Of a stretch of DNA of 64,000 nt, positions 17,349-26,946 are shown piece after piece. Position numbers and translations under genes: made by a program. Source of the DNA: Albirhodobacter sp042466415 (GTDB lineage Bacteria; Pseudomonadota; Alphaproteobacteria; Rhodobacterales; Rhodobacteraceae); assembly GCF_042466415.1 (NCBI RefSeq), contig NZ_JAXHCH010000002.1, positions 310,001 to 374,000 of the forward strand, written 5' to 3'. The notes under the pieces were generated by a model that saw nothing but the letters and a program-made list of their open reading frames with translations, made no database searches and was not told the DNA's origin. Positions within the stretch are counted from its first letter, which is position 1. Each line of letters opens with the position of its first letter.

Positions 17349-18463
17349 CCGCGAACCGCCTGCGGATCGCCACCTATAATACCGAATGGTTTACGGGCCT
17401 GTTCGATCGCAATGGCGAGATCCTCGCAGATGACGGGCCCTCGGCGCGCTACGGGATCACCCGCGCGGAGCAACTTGAGGCCTTGGCGATTGCCTTCACC
17501 GCGATGGACGCCGATCTGATCATGATTATCGAGGCGCCCGATACCAACTCGCGCCGTGCGACCGTGCCGATGTTGGAGACATTCGCGGCGCGCTTTGGTT
17601 TGCGGACGCGGCGTGCGTTGATGGGGTTTGCGAATGAGACGCAGCAAGAGATTGCGATCTTGTTCGATCCCGATGTTCTTTCGGCGCGCCATGCGCCATG
17701 CGGCGCGCCCGTGCCCGAGGATGATCGAACGCCCCGCTTCGATGCGCGCTATAAGATCGATCTCGATATCGATGCCAAACCCGATCTGGTTACGTTTTCC
17801 AAACCTCCGTTCGAGGTGGCGGTCACGCTGAACGCGGGCGCGGGGAAGGGGGGCGAGCTGCGGTTGATTGGTGTGCATATCAAGTCAAAGGCGCCCCACG
17901 GTGCGACCTCCGCCGAAACCGCGACACGCATTGCCATTGAGAACCGTCGCAAGCAGCTGGCGCAGTCAATCTGGCTGCGCGGACGGGTGGATGAAATGCT
18001 CGCGCCAGATGCGCAGACCGCGTCGACGCCCTTGATTGTCTTGGGCGATTTCAACGACGGTCCCGGGCTCGACGAATATGAGAAGCTCTTCGGGCGCTCC
18101 AGCGTGGAGATCGTTCTGGGCGAGGACCGCCCCACGCCGCAGCAACTTTTCGATCCTCATGCCGCCCGCATCCTCGCGCGGCCCACGCTCGCTGCGCCGG
18201 TGTCAGCGCGGTTCTATAATGCTGAGGAAAAACGCTATTTCGCGGCGATGCTTGATTACATTATGGTCTCGCGCAATCTGTGCGCCGCGGCGAAGAATTG
18301 GCGCATTTGGCATCCGTTTGACGATGCGAAATGCTATCAAACGACCGAGCTGCGCGAGGCTTTGTTGATGGCGTCGGATCATTTTCCGGTCTCGATTGAC
18401 ATCGATGTGAGCAAACTTCCCGTTAAGGGGGATGACAGATCGCATTGCGACGCCCATATCTAG
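17345..18463 (+). CDS. Endonuclease/exonuclease/phosphatase-family protein
   Basis: 372 residues. It has the EEP-fold catalytic blocks: RIATYNTEWF at the start, ADLIMIIEAPDTNS (metal-binding Glu), GVHIKSKAP, VLGDFNDGPGLDEYEKL (Asp and Asn) and ASDHFPVSIDID (final Asp-His). The fold cleaves phosphodiesters or phosphomonoesters in nucleic acids or lipids; the substrate cannot be told. No signal peptide is visible, so it is likely cytoplasmic. Start overlaps the J-domain gene. Confidence 0.8.
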   Translation: MTANRLRIATYNTEWFTGLFDRNGEILADDGPSARYGITRAEQLEALAIAFTAMDADLIMIIEAPDTNSRRATVPMLETFAARFGLRTRRALMGFANETQQEIAILFDPDVLSARHAPCGAPVPEDDRTPRFDARYKIDLDIDAKPDLVTFSKPPFEVAVTLNAGAGKGGELRLIGVHIKSKAPHGATSAETATRIAIENRRKQLAQSIWLRGRVDEMLAPDAQTASTPLIVLGDFNDGPGLDEYEKLFGRSSVEIVLGEDRPTPQQLFDPHAARILARPTLAAPVSARFYNAEEKRYFAAMLDYIMVSRNLCAAAKNWRIWHPFDDAKCYQTTELREALLMASDHFPVSIDIDVSKLPVKGDDRSHCDAHI

Positions 18464-18466
18464 CGC

Positions 18467-18997
18467 ATGAGATACGCAACCGCCTTCCTGCTGGGATTAT
18501 CGCTCACGCCGCTTGACGCGGGTGATGCGCGCGCGTGGTGGTGGTCCAATGACGAGGCCACGCCAAGCGAGGCGCCCGTACAACCCCAGCCCGCGCCGCA
18601 GCCCGAGATACCCCAGCCCGCGCCCCAATTATCTGACGAGTTATCTGACGGCGCAACGGATCAGGACGGGGGCACGAGCTCGGTCGAGGATTTCGATGCG
18701 GGGGCGGATATGCTGTCGCGCGGGGCGGAGCTTTTGTTTGAAGGGCTGCGTAAGGAAATGGCGCCCGCGCTTGGAGAATTGCGCGATGGCATCGGCGATA
18801 CATTGACCGAGATTCAGCCAGCGCTGCGCGACCTTTCGGAGATGATCGGGGACATGCGCCATTATGAGGCGCCGGTTCAACTGCCCAACGGCGATATCGT
18901 CATCCGTCGCAAGGGCGATGCGCCGCCGTTCAGCCCGAGAACCACACCCGACGCGGCGCCTGAGGGGCTTTCAAACGGCGATGCGATTGACCTTTAA
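18467..18997 (+). CDS. Exported hypothetical protein, proline-rich
   Basis: 176 residues beginning three bases after the previous stop. It has a signal-peptide-like start (ATAFLLGLSLTPLDAGDARA), then a Pro/Gln-rich linker (PVQPQPAPQPEIPQPAPQ), a helical middle (LLFEGLRKEMAPALGELRDG) and a stretch ending with VQLPNGDIVIRRKGDAPP. This layout is common in uncharacterised roseobacter periplasmic proteins. I do not know its function. Its stop overlaps by four bases with the convergent ppx stop. Confidence 0.6.
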   Translation: MRYATAFLLGLSLTPLDAGDARAWWWSNDEATPSEAPVQPQPAPQPEIPQPAPQLSDELSDGATDQDGGTSSVEDFDAGADMLSRGAELLFEGLRKEMAPALGELRDGIGDTLTEIQPALRDLSEMIGDMRHYEAPVQLPNGDIVIRRKGDAPPFSPRTTPDAAPEGLSNGDAIDL

Positions 18998-20547
18998 TCT
19001 TCTGGGCGGATGACTTCGGTCGTCGCGCCCAATGATTTCGCCAGCGAATTGAACCGAGATTCCACTACTTCGCCAAACAATCCAACGCCCCGTTTCGTCA
19101 ACGTCAGTTGCAGCACTTTGCGCTTTGGGAAATGCTGAATCGCGCCGGCATCCATCGGGGATTGGATGGTGAACATGGACGAGAACCTCAGGGCCTTGCC
19201 CAAAACTTCCGCCTGTTTGATCTCGTCCTCATTCAACAAGGCAAACATCGGCTCCATCGCGGAACCGGAGCGCGAATTTTTGTACCGGTGCAACAGCGCA
19301 AGCCCGAGGAAAACGCGCTCGGGGTGGCTCAACGCAGCCATATTTGCGCGCGTGACGTTGTCAAAACACGCCTCCGCTCGGTAATCGGGATGCGCGCGCC
19401 ACGTCGTATCATGCAGCAGGCATGCCGCCTTCACCAAGCGCAGCTTGCTTTCCGATGCACGAGGATAGAGCGGCAGGATGAATTCGTAGAGCTTTTTACC
19501 GAACCCCGGCACCCGCGCCATCGTGCGTTCGGAGTAGCGGCACGCCTCGATCAGCGGATCGCGCCGCCGCAACCGTTCGGGCATTTGTTCGTAAAGCATC
19601 CCCTCGCGAATACCGTAGGAGGAGATGCAAAACTCTTTGGGGCGGAACGCATGCAGCAATTCCAAAAGCACCATCGACGCCAATGGCACCAACTCCATCC
19701 GCGCGGAGGAGGTGCCGGTCTTTTGGCGGAGTTCGTTCATATCCGATTTGCGAATCCACGCAATTGTTTGCGCGACCGCCTGTGGACCCATCGAATATTC
19801 GTGTAAAACTGTCAGCGGATAATTCCGCCGCTCCATATCCAAGCGCGCAATTGCACGCCATGAGCCACCAACGAGGTAGATGCGTTCGTGATCCGTGCCC
19901 ATCTTCGCGGCGAGATCAGCCATCACGCCTTTGATATGCGCGACGATCCCCGCGCGGCCGCCCTCAATCTGTTGTAGGCGAAACGGCCCGAGCGGCGACG
20001 TTACACGTTGGCCCACTTGCCCGTCGCGGACATCGGCCAGCTCCATCGAGTTGCCGCCGATATCACACACCAGCCCGTTCGCCTCCGGCCAGCCCAGCAA
20101 AACACCCTGCGCGGAGAGGCGCGCTTCCTCGTCGCCGTCGATGACGTGGATTTTCAGGCCTGTCTCACGTTCCAGCAGGCGGCGGAACTCCGGACCATCC
20201 TCGGCCTCGCGCATCGCGGCGGTGGCAACAACGGTGAAAGGCGAGACCTCCATCCCCTTTGCAAGCGCCGCAAAGCGCCGCAGGGCAGAGAGCGCACGAA
20301 TGCGACCTTGCGGGTTAAGCCGGCCGGTTTCGGCCAAACCCTGACCCAGACCGGCCATAACCTTTTCATTGTAGAAATATGCAGGCGAGCGCGCGGCGCC
20401 GTCAAACACCACCATCCGCACCGAGTTCGACCCGATATCAACCACGCCGACACGGTCTAGACCGCGAACGGATGGATCATCGAAAAGCGAGCGTCCGAAG
20501 GGCTCCCACTCACCGCGTTTTGCGGCTCCGCGTTTGTCTGAGGGCAT
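18994..20547 (-). CDS. ppx: Exopolyphosphatase (Ppx/GppA family)
   Basis: 517 residues, full-length two-domain type. The N-terminal half is an ASKHA-fold phosphatase: VGVVDIGSNSVRMVVFDG (phosphate-1 loop), ATAAMREAEDGPEF, and GLVCDIGGNSMELADV (phosphate-2 loop). The C-terminal half is HD-like (LVKAACLLHDTTWRAHPDYR). It hydrolyses terminal phosphates from polyphosphate, and may also act on pppGpp. It lies 54 bases downstream of ppk on the same strand, so synthesis and breakdown are co-transcribed. The gap contains a short inverted repeat (GGCTCAC / GTGAG). Confidence 0.9.
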   Translation of the reverse strand: MPSDKRGAAKRGEWEPFGRSLFDDPSVRGLDRVGVVDIGSNSVRMVVFDGAARSPAYFYNEKVMAGLGQGLAETGRLNPQGRIRALSALRRFAALAKGMEVSPFTVVATAAMREAEDGPEFRRLLERETGLKIHVIDGDEEARLSAQGVLLGWPEANGLVCDIGGNSMELADVRDGQVGQRVTSPLGPFRLQQIEGGRAGIVAHIKGVMADLAAKMGTDHERIYLVGGSWRAIARLDMERRNYPLTVLHEYSMGPQAVAQTIAWIRKSDMNELRQKTGTSSARMELVPLASMVLLELLHAFRPKEFCISSYGIREGMLYEQMPERLRRRDPLIEACRYSERTMARVPGFGKKLYEFILPLYPRASESKLRLVKAACLLHDTTWRAHPDYRAEACFDNVTRANMAALSHPERVFLGLALLHRYKNSRSGSAMEPMFALLNEDEIKQAEVLGKALRFSSMFTIQSPMDAGAIQHFPKRKVLQLTLTKRGVGLFGEVVESRFNSLAKSLGATTEVIRPED

Positions 20548-20601
20548 CGCGTCCGTCCAAGCTGCGACTCACAAATTGGTGAGCCCTATGAAGGATTAGG
20601 C

Positions 20602-22764
20602 CTACTCGGGCGTATGAGCAAGCTTCGGGACGTCTTTTGCCCCTGCGGAACCCCGACCCGATAGCGACGGGTTCTCCATAAAGAAGCGATGGCAGTTGAA
20701 GAATTCGCCCCCTTCAGGGAGGTGGCGAATGAATTTCCCATCTGGCTGCAACACCCAGCTTTGCGATTCGTCCGCGAGGTTTGCGGCCATGATCTGGCTG
20801 AGGATTTGGGCCTTCACCGTGTCATTCTTCGCTTCGACCAAGGTTTCAACACGGCGGTTGAGGTTGCGGCCCATCCAATCGGCGGAGGAGAAGAACACCC
20901 GCGCATGTTTGGAGGGCAGGGCATGGCCATTGCCAAAGCACACGATGCGCGAATGTTCCAAGAACCGACCAACGATCGATTTGACGCGGATATTCTCCGA
21001 AAGACCCGCGATCCCCGGGCGCACGCCGCAAATACCGCGGATGATCAGGGTGATCTTCACCCCCGCATTTGACGCCGCATACAGCGCGTCGATCACTTCA
21101 GGCTCGATCAGCGAATTCATCTTCGCCCAGATCTCCGCCGGTCGTCCCGCTTTCGCATGGGCGGCCTCGCGGCCGATCAATTCGATAAGGCGCGATTTCA
21201 TTGAGAAAGGCGAGATCGACAGATTCTCAAGACCTTCAGGCTGCACATAGCCGGAGAGGTAATTGAACACTTTCGTCGCGTCGCGGCCCAATGCCTGATC
21301 GCAGGTGAATAAGCTCAGATCGGTATAAATCCGCGCGGTGATCGGGTGGTAGTTGCCCGTACCATAGTGGGTATAGGTCACCAGCTTGTCGCCCTCGCGC
21401 CGCACCACGGTGGAGATTTTCGCGTGGGTTTTGTAATTCATGAACCCGTAAACGACATGGGCGCCCGCGCGTTCCAACCGCCGCGATTGGCGGATATTTG
21501 CGGCCTCGTCAAACCGCGCTTTCAACTCGACGAGGGCGGTCACCGATTTGCCCGCCTCGGCGGCCTCGCATAGCGCGGAGACGATCGGGCTATCTTTTGA
21601 GGTGCGATAAAGAGTTTGTTTGATCGCCAGAACATTGGGATCAGCGGCCGCTTGTTGCAAGAACCGCACCACCATATCGAAGGTCTCATAGGGGTGGTGC
21701 AACAGCATGTCTTTCTGGCGGATCGCGGAGAACATATCGCCGTCGTGATCTTGCACGCGCTCGGGGACGCGCGGTGTGAACACCGGCCAGAGCAGCTCGG
21801 GGCGTTCCGACAGCACGAGTTCCTTCAGATCGGCAACGCCAACCAAGCCTTTGACCTCAATGACCTCATCTGGGCTGACATGGAGTTCCTCCATAATCAG
21901 CTCGCGCAAGTTATCGGGCGCGCCTGCCGAGATTTTCATCCGGATCACCGATCCGCGACGGCGGCGTTTCAATGCGGTCTCGAACTCGCGCACCAGATCC
22001 TCCGCCTCATCCTCGACTTCGAGATCCGAGTCGCGCAGCACGCGGAAGGCGCAATGCCCCACATCCTCATATCCGGGGAATAGGGACGACAGGTTCAGCA
22101 GCAAAAGCTCCTCCAGCGGCAAGAAACGCGCCGTGCCCGGAAGGCGGACGAAGCGGTCGATCTGCTGGGGGATCGGCAGAAGGGCTTGCAAGTGGCGGCG
22201 GTCAGAGCTGCGTTCGAGTTCCAACGCGAGGCAGAAGCCGGTATTCGGGATAAACGGGAACGGATGCGCCGGATCAATCGCAAGAGGTGAGAGGACGGGG
22301 AAGACATTGTTCAGGAAATGCGCCTCGAGGAACTCGAGATCGCGTTTCGTCAGCTTCGCCCGCGTGACGACATGAATGCCGGCCGTTTCCATCTCGCGCT
22401 TGAGCCGGTTCCAGCTTGTTTGCTGGGTTTCCATCAGGCGGCGCGCATCGGTATCAATGATCGTCAGCTGCTCGGAGGGGCTCCGGCCATCGTCGGATGT
22501 TGCCATATTTCCTTCGCGCATCAACTCGCGCAAACCGGCCACACGGACGGTATAGAACTCGTCGAGATTGCCAGCCGAAATTGACAGGAACCGCAGGCGT
22601 TCTAGGAGCGGCACACGCGGGTTGCGGGCCTCCTCGAGCACGCGCCAATTGAAGGCCAGCCACGACATCTCGCGGTTGAAAAATCGTTTTGGGCCAGCCG
22701 TTTCCTCCTCGGGGAGGGTGACGGGGGCGGGGAAGGGCGACTTGAGGAAATCTGCTTGTGTCAT
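20602..22764 (-). CDS. ppk: Polyphosphate kinase 1
   Basis: 720 residues, full length. It makes polyphosphate from ATP, reversibly. It begins with RFFNREMSWLAFNWRVLEEA, the start of the N-domain. The catalytic region reads VYGFMNYKTHAKISTVVRR and THYGTGNYHPITARIYTDLS, containing the phosphorylated His and its partners. SRRLERAGAHVVYG and the C-terminal SSADWMGRNLNRRVETL match the PLD-like C domains. The enzyme is normally membrane-associated. It lies 89 bases downstream of hdaA and upstream of ppx. Confidence 0.95.
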   Translation of the reverse strand: MTQADFLKSPFPAPVTLPEEETAGPKRFFNREMSWLAFNWRVLEEARNPRVPLLERLRFLSISAGNLDEFYTVRVAGLRELMREGNMATSDDGRSPSEQLTIIDTDARRLMETQQTSWNRLKREMETAGIHVVTRAKLTKRDLEFLEAHFLNNVFPVLSPLAIDPAHPFPFIPNTGFCLALELERSSDRRHLQALLPIPQQIDRFVRLPGTARFLPLEELLLLNLSSLFPGYEDVGHCAFRVLRDSDLEVEDEAEDLVREFETALKRRRRGSVIRMKISAGAPDNLRELIMEELHVSPDEVIEVKGLVGVADLKELVLSERPELLWPVFTPRVPERVQDHDGDMFSAIRQKDMLLHHPYETFDMVVRFLQQAAADPNVLAIKQTLYRTSKDSPIVSALCEAAEAGKSVTALVELKARFDEAANIRQSRRLERAGAHVVYGFMNYKTHAKISTVVRREGDKLVTYTHYGTGNYHPITARIYTDLSLFTCDQALGRDATKVFNYLSGYVQPEGLENLSISPFSMKSRLIELIGREAAHAKAGRPAEIWAKMNSLIEPEVIDALYAASNAGVKITLIIRGICGVRPGIAGLSENIRVKSIVGRFLEHSRIVCFGNGHALPSKHARVFFSSADWMGRNLNRRVETLVEAKNDTVKAQILSQIMAANLADESQSWVLQPDGKFIRHLPEGGEFFNCHRFFMENPSLSGRGSAGAKDVPKLAHTPE

Positions 22765-22853
22765 ACTGCGCTCTTAAGGGGGCTTTGTAATGGCTGCGTG
22801 ACAGTTTCGGCAGGCCGAAATGAATTCCTGCGGGTGTCTGTCACCGTGTTGGA

Positions 22854-23555
22854 TCAATCTTGCGCGCGCGCGTCCAGACTGTCCAGCACCTGCGCGGCCA
22901 TTGCGCGCGTCACGGCACGTTTTTCCGCCAATGAGCGGCTGTCGAGGGCGGCGACCAAAGCCCGCGCCATCTCCATCGAGCGATCCATTCGCGTCACCAG
23001 CCAAGGGATCAGCGCCGCCGGAACAAGGATTTGCCGATCCGAGAACATTTTGACCAGAACAACCGAAAGCAATGCCTCGTCAGGGGCATCGAGGCGCACG
23101 ATCGACGCGGCTTGCATCCGGCTGATCAGATCGGGCAGACCGATCGAAAACCCCTCCACACCCCAATCGCGCGGCACCTTGCGGGCGGTGAGTAAAAGTC
23201 GCCCGCCCTGCGCCAGCACGAGGTTGTGCAGGTGAAACAAAGCTTCCTCCTGCGCCCGCGAGGTCAGGCGGTCAGCATCCTCAACAACAACCGCGCCGCT
23301 TTGTGCGAGGCGCGGCGCGTCGTCGGCCCGCAGATCTGCCATTTTCACCACGGCTGCGTTATGTTCCAAGGCCCAGATGGCGGCGAGGTGGGTTTTCCCC
23401 GCGCCCGGTTCACCGACGACGATCAGCTTGCCGGAGGGCCAAGCCGATGGTGCATCCAGCGTGGCGAGGGCCAGCGCGTTGGACGCGGAGACGAAGAAAT
23501 CGTCCCGCCCGCGCGCCGTCCGCACGCCAAGGTCGAAAACCAGTTGCTCGCTCAT
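22854..23555 (-). CDS. hdaA: DnaA-related replication regulator HdaA
   Basis: 233 residues, the size and pattern of alphaproteobacterial HdaA, which with the DNA clamp drives hydrolysis of DnaA-ATP after initiation. Near the N-terminus EQLVFDLGVRT resembles the clamp-binding motif of Hda proteins. The Walker A loop is VGEPGAGKTHLAA, the Walker B region VVVEDADRLTSRAQEE, and the sensor region LLLTARKVPRDWG. There is no C-terminal DNA-binding domain of the DnaA type. Its start overlaps the stop of the permease gene upstream (ATGA); this permease-hdaA-ppk order is common in the group. Confidence 0.88.
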   Translation of the reverse strand: MSEQLVFDLGVRTARGRDDFFVSASNALALATLDAPSAWPSGKLIVVGEPGAGKTHLAAIWALEHNAAVVKMADLRADDAPRLAQSGAVVVEDADRLTSRAQEEALFHLHNLVLAQGGRLLLTARKVPRDWGVEGFSIGLPDLISRMQAASIVRLDAPDEALLSVVLVKMFSDRQILVPAALIPWLVTRMDRSMEMARALVAALDSRSLAEKRAVTRAMAAQVLDSLDARAQD

Positions 23556-24712
23556 CCGACAGGCTTGTCGTTCATGGGCTCGCTTGGGGGCAGGTCATGC
23601 GTTTGCGCCAAGGCTTGGGCGAGCGCGACGTTTTCTTCCTCAAACCGCTCGGGGTCGGTGCCCACTTCGCCGCGGAACAGTTTGCTTTCGAGATATTGAT
23701 CCAAGGCGAAGCGCACCAGAACGCCAATCACCGCCGAGACGGGAACGGCGACGATCATACCCACAAACCCGAACAGCGTTCCGAAGGCCGACAGCGCGAA
23801 GATGAGCCAAAGCGGATGCAAGCCTACCGAGGAGCCGACAAGTTTCGGCGTAATAACGTTACCCTCAAGGAATTGCCCGACGCCGAAAATACCCGCAACA
23901 ATGCCGATACTGACCGGATCACCCCAGAACTGGAACAGCGCAAGGCCGATTGCCAAAACGCCGCCGATGATGGCGCCAACGTAGGGAATGAAGGTCACCG
24001 CGCCTGCCAATGCGCCGACAACGAGGCCGAAGTTCAACCCCGCCAGCATTAGCGCGACCGAGTAGAATGTGCCGAGAATCACGCAGACGGAGACTTGCCC
24101 GCGCACAAATCCCGACAGAACGCGGTCAATTTCGCGGGCGATGTCGCGCACGGTTTCACGGTGATCGAGGGGCAGCCATCCATCCACTTTCGCCACCATC
24201 CGATCCCAGTCGTTGAGCATGTAGAAGGCGACGACCGGCACGACGACGATGAAGACGATAAAGTTCAACACGCCCACGGCGGAGGACAGGACACCGGTTA
24301 AAAGCTCGCCGCCGCGCGCCTGAATCGCCTCGCCCAACTTGGTGATCGTTTCGTTCAAAACCGAACCGTCTTGCGTTAAGGTGGGGAACTGGTTTGCCAG
24401 AAATCCTTGTAAACGCATAGCAATTTCGGGCGCCGTCTCAACGAGCTGCGCGGCTTGGCGCACAAGTGTCGGCACGATCAACAAGATCGATACAATTGCG
24501 CCGAGACTGACGATGAGCGCGATGAGCGCCGTCGCCGCGATGCGTGAAAAGCCCGCGCGCTCCAACCTATCGGCAATCGGATCCATGAAATAGGCCATCG
24601 CGCCGCCCACGAGGAAGGGGAGCATCACCGACCCCAGCGCCCAGAGCGCCACGAACAAAACCGCCAAGGCGATTCCCCAATATTTTGCCTGTTCGCGCAC
24701 TGGTAGTGCCAT
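23552..24712 (-). CDS. AI-2E/PerM-family membrane transporter
   Basis: 386 residues from the ATG at 24712, which has a GGAG ribosome site; a TTG at 24724 is less likely. About eight membrane segments in the AI-2E family pattern: two early helices (WGIALAVLFVALWALGSVMLPFLVGGAMAYF), the DRLERAGFSRIAAT loop, a large periplasmic segment, then FYSVALMLAGLNFGLVVGALAGAVTFIPYVGAIIGG with the family's PYVG motif and FLEGNVITPKLVG. The transported substrate is uncertain in this family. It is the first gene of the permease-hdaA pair. Confidence 0.85.
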   Translation of the reverse strand: MALPVREQAKYWGIALAVLFVALWALGSVMLPFLVGGAMAYFMDPIADRLERAGFSRIAATALIALIVSLGAIVSILLIVPTLVRQAAQLVETAPEIAMRLQGFLANQFPTLTQDGSVLNETITKLGEAIQARGGELLTGVLSSAVGVLNFIVFIVVVPVVAFYMLNDWDRMVAKVDGWLPLDHRETVRDIAREIDRVLSGFVRGQVSVCVILGTFYSVALMLAGLNFGLVVGALAGAVTFIPYVGAIIGGVLAIGLALFQFWGDPVSIGIVAGIFGVGQFLEGNVITPKLVGSSVGLHPLWLIFALSAFGTLFGFVGMIVAVPVSAVIGVLVRFALDQYLESKLFRGEVGTDPERFEEENVALAQALAQTHDLPPSEPMNDKPVG

Positions 24713-24848
24713 GATCAACTCCAAGATTTTGATCTTTCACCGCACATATCAGGTGGGCGTGCGAGAGACTAGATCAAGAGCGCGGGAGATGCGGGAGCTA
24801 GGGCGCGGTGCACATCACACTGACAGGGGGCTTTTAGGGGGGCTGCGC

Positions 24849-25427
24849 TCATTTTCGCGGCTGCGCGAGGCGGATCTGCCCGTTGACGATTTCGCCGCGC
24901 TGTTTGGTGACGCGTTTGGCGTTGGGGTGATCGCGGAAGCGGTCGTTGCTGATGATCCGCAGGTTTTCGTGCATCGCCATATCAATCAGGTAATCATCGG
25001 CGTTGGTGCCTTTGGGGACCACGAAAATATCCTCCGCATCGGGGATCATCATCGCGAATTCGTCATGGCCGATGAAGCGATCATGCAGTTTGTAGCCCGC
25101 CGTTGCATCGAAAATCACGCCTGCGCCGATGTTGTCGGCCTTGAGCTGCGCGATCACATCGAGCAGCGGCGCCAGGCTCGGCGCGAGGTCCAAGCCCTCA
25201 TTCATCCGCCAATGGATCACGTTGGACCCATCCACCAAGACCAGCGTTTTCCAAGGGCGTTTGCGCGGGGCGTGGGGGGGGCGGTGGCGCTGCGGGCGCA
25301 CAGGTTTTGGCGCGGGTTTTCGGGCGCCCGTGCGCGATTTGAAAAGCGCGCGCAGCCCGATCCAGAGCGCCGCCAGCGCGCAGAGGATCGCCAAAAGTGC
25401 CCAATCGGGCAAATCGCTAAAATTCAT
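24849..25427 (-). CDS. Membrane-anchored NYN/Zc3h12a-like RNase
   Basis: 192 residues from the ATG at 25427; an upstream in-frame ATG would add an implausible basic leader. One N-terminal membrane helix (WALLAILCALAALWIGLRALF) is followed by a basic linker and a C-terminal PIN-like NYN domain with LVDGSNVIHW, GVIFDATAGYKLHD and ADDYLIDMAMHENLRIISNDRFRDHP, the acidic metal-binding residues and the closing SNDxFRDH motif of the Zc3h12a-like RNases. RNA cleavage near the inner membrane is inferred. It runs divergently from proS with 124 bases between. Confidence 0.75.
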   Translation of the reverse strand: MNFSDLPDWALLAILCALAALWIGLRALFKSRTGARKPAPKPVRPQRHRPPHAPRKRPWKTLVLVDGSNVIHWRMNEGLDLAPSLAPLLDVIAQLKADNIGAGVIFDATAGYKLHDRFIGHDEFAMMIPDAEDIFVVPKGTNADDYLIDMAMHENLRIISNDRFRDHPNAKRVTKQRGEIVNGQIRLAQPRK

Positions 25428-25551
25428 TGTAAAAAACCGTGTCGCCTTTTGGGTGAGTTTGGCAGCGCGGGGCAGGGTCCGCAAGGCACACTTGCCTCAT
25501 TCCCGCATTTCCGATAGCCAATTTCCAAACACTCCTAACCCAGAGTTCCCC

Positions 25552-26892
25552 ATGCGCCTCACTCGTTATTTTCTGCCCGTTCTCAAAGAAAACCCCGCCG
25601 AGGCGCAGATCGTATCGCACCGCCTTATGCTGCGTGCGGGGATGATCAAACAACAAGCCGCGGGCATTTACTCGTGGCTGCCGCTTGGGTTTAAAGTGCT
25701 CAAGCGCATCGAGCAGATCGTCCATGAGGAGCAAATCCGCGCCGGTCACATCCCGCTGTTGATGCCGACCTTGCAGCCAGCCGATCTGTGGCGCGAATCC
25801 GGCCGCTATGATGATTACGGGCAGGAAATGCTGCGGATCAAGGATCGCCATGATCGCGATATGCTGTTCGGGCCGACCAATGAGGAGATGATCACCGACA
25901 TCTTCCGCAGCCATGTGAACAGCTACAAAGATCTGCCGATGACGCTGTATCACATCCAGTGGAAATTCCGCGACGAGGTGCGCCCGCGCTTCGGCGTGAT
26001 GCGGGGACGCGAATTCTTGATGAAGGATGGTTACAACTTCGATCTCACCAAGGAAGACGCGCTGCACGCTTACAACCGTCATATGGTCAGCTACCTGCGC
26101 ACCTATGAGCGCATGGGCCTCACAGCTATTCCAATGCGCGCGGATTCCGGCCCGATCGGCGGCGATGATACGCATGAATTCCTCGTGCTGGCCGAGACCG
26201 GCGAGTCGGAAGTGTTTTATGATGCGCGCGTGCCGGATCTGAAGCTTGGTGATCGCGAAGTGGATTACGATGATCGCGATGCTGTCAAAGCCATCTGCGA
26301 CGAGTTCACCACGCTTTATGCCCGCACCGACGAGACGCATGACGAGGCGATCTATGCGGAGGTTCCTGAAGAGCACCGTAAGGTGGGGCGCGGGATCGAA
26401 GTGGGCCAGATTTTCTACTTCGGCACCAAGTATTCCGAAAGCATGGGCGCAACCGTTGTCACCCCGGACGGCAGCCGCGTGCCCGTGGAGATGGGCTCGC
26501 ACGGGATCGGCGTGTCGCGCTTGCTCGGCGCATTGATCGAGGCGAACCACGACGATAAAGGCATCATCTGGCCTGAGGGCGTGACCCCGTTCGACGTGGG
26601 CCTCGTGAACCTCAAGCAAGGCGACGAAGGCACAGATGCGGCCTGCGACGCGCTTTACAAAGCGCTCGGAAAAGCCGGCCTCGACACGCTTTATGATGAT
26701 CGCAATGACCGCGCAGGGGCCAAATTCGCGACGATGGATTTGATCGGTCTGCCATGGCGGATCACCGTCGGCCCGCGTGGCTTGGCGAATGGTGTGGTCG
26801 AGTTGACCTCGCGCCGCTCGGGCGAGAGCGTCGAGATGACGGCGCAAGCAGCTGTCGAGAAGCTTGTCGAAATCTACGCGGCGCATAAATAA
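25552..26892 (+). CDS. proS: Prolyl-tRNA synthetase (short alphaproteobacterial type)
   Basis: 446 residues, from the ATG at 25552 (the long upstream frame overlaps the NYN gene and is ignored). Class II motifs are clear: QQAAGIYSWLPLGFKVLKRIEQIVHEE (motif 1), FRDEVRPRFGVMRGREFLMKDGYNFD (motif 2) and VEMGSHGIGVSRLLGALIE (motif 3), then the anticodon-binding domain (GVTPFDVGLVNL). It lacks the editing insertion of the long bacterial enzymes, as expected for this lineage. It charges tRNA-Pro in the cytoplasm. A clear terminator follows. Confidence 0.96.
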   Translation: MRLTRYFLPVLKENPAEAQIVSHRLMLRAGMIKQQAAGIYSWLPLGFKVLKRIEQIVHEEQIRAGHIPLLMPTLQPADLWRESGRYDDYGQEMLRIKDRHDRDMLFGPTNEEMITDIFRSHVNSYKDLPMTLYHIQWKFRDEVRPRFGVMRGREFLMKDGYNFDLTKEDALHAYNRHMVSYLRTYERMGLTAIPMRADSGPIGGDDTHEFLVLAETGESEVFYDARVPDLKLGDREVDYDDRDAVKAICDEFTTLYARTDETHDEAIYAEVPEEHRKVGRGIEVGQIFYFGTKYSESMGATVVTPDGSRVPVEMGSHGIGVSRLLGALIEANHDDKGIIWPEGVTPFDVGLVNLKQGDEGTDAACDALYKALGKAGLDTLYDDRNDRAGAKFATMDLIGLPWRITVGPRGLANGVVELTSRRSGESVEMTAQAAVEKLVEIYAAHK

Positions 26893-26899
26893 AAGGTTG

Positions 26900-26926
26900 C
26901 GCCCCCGGATCGCTTCGGGGGCGTTC
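26900..26926 (+). terminator. Terminator after proS
   Basis: Perfect 8-bp stem CGCCCCCG / CGGGGGCG with an 8-base loop, 8 bases after the proS stop, followed by TT. It is GC-rich with a weak U tail. Confidence 0.6.
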
Positions 26927-26946
26927 ATCCATCGAGGCCAGTTTGA

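Noticed and set aside
25129..25551. Upstream extension of the proS frame
   Set aside because: It lies over the NYN gene; the family start is clearly at 25552.
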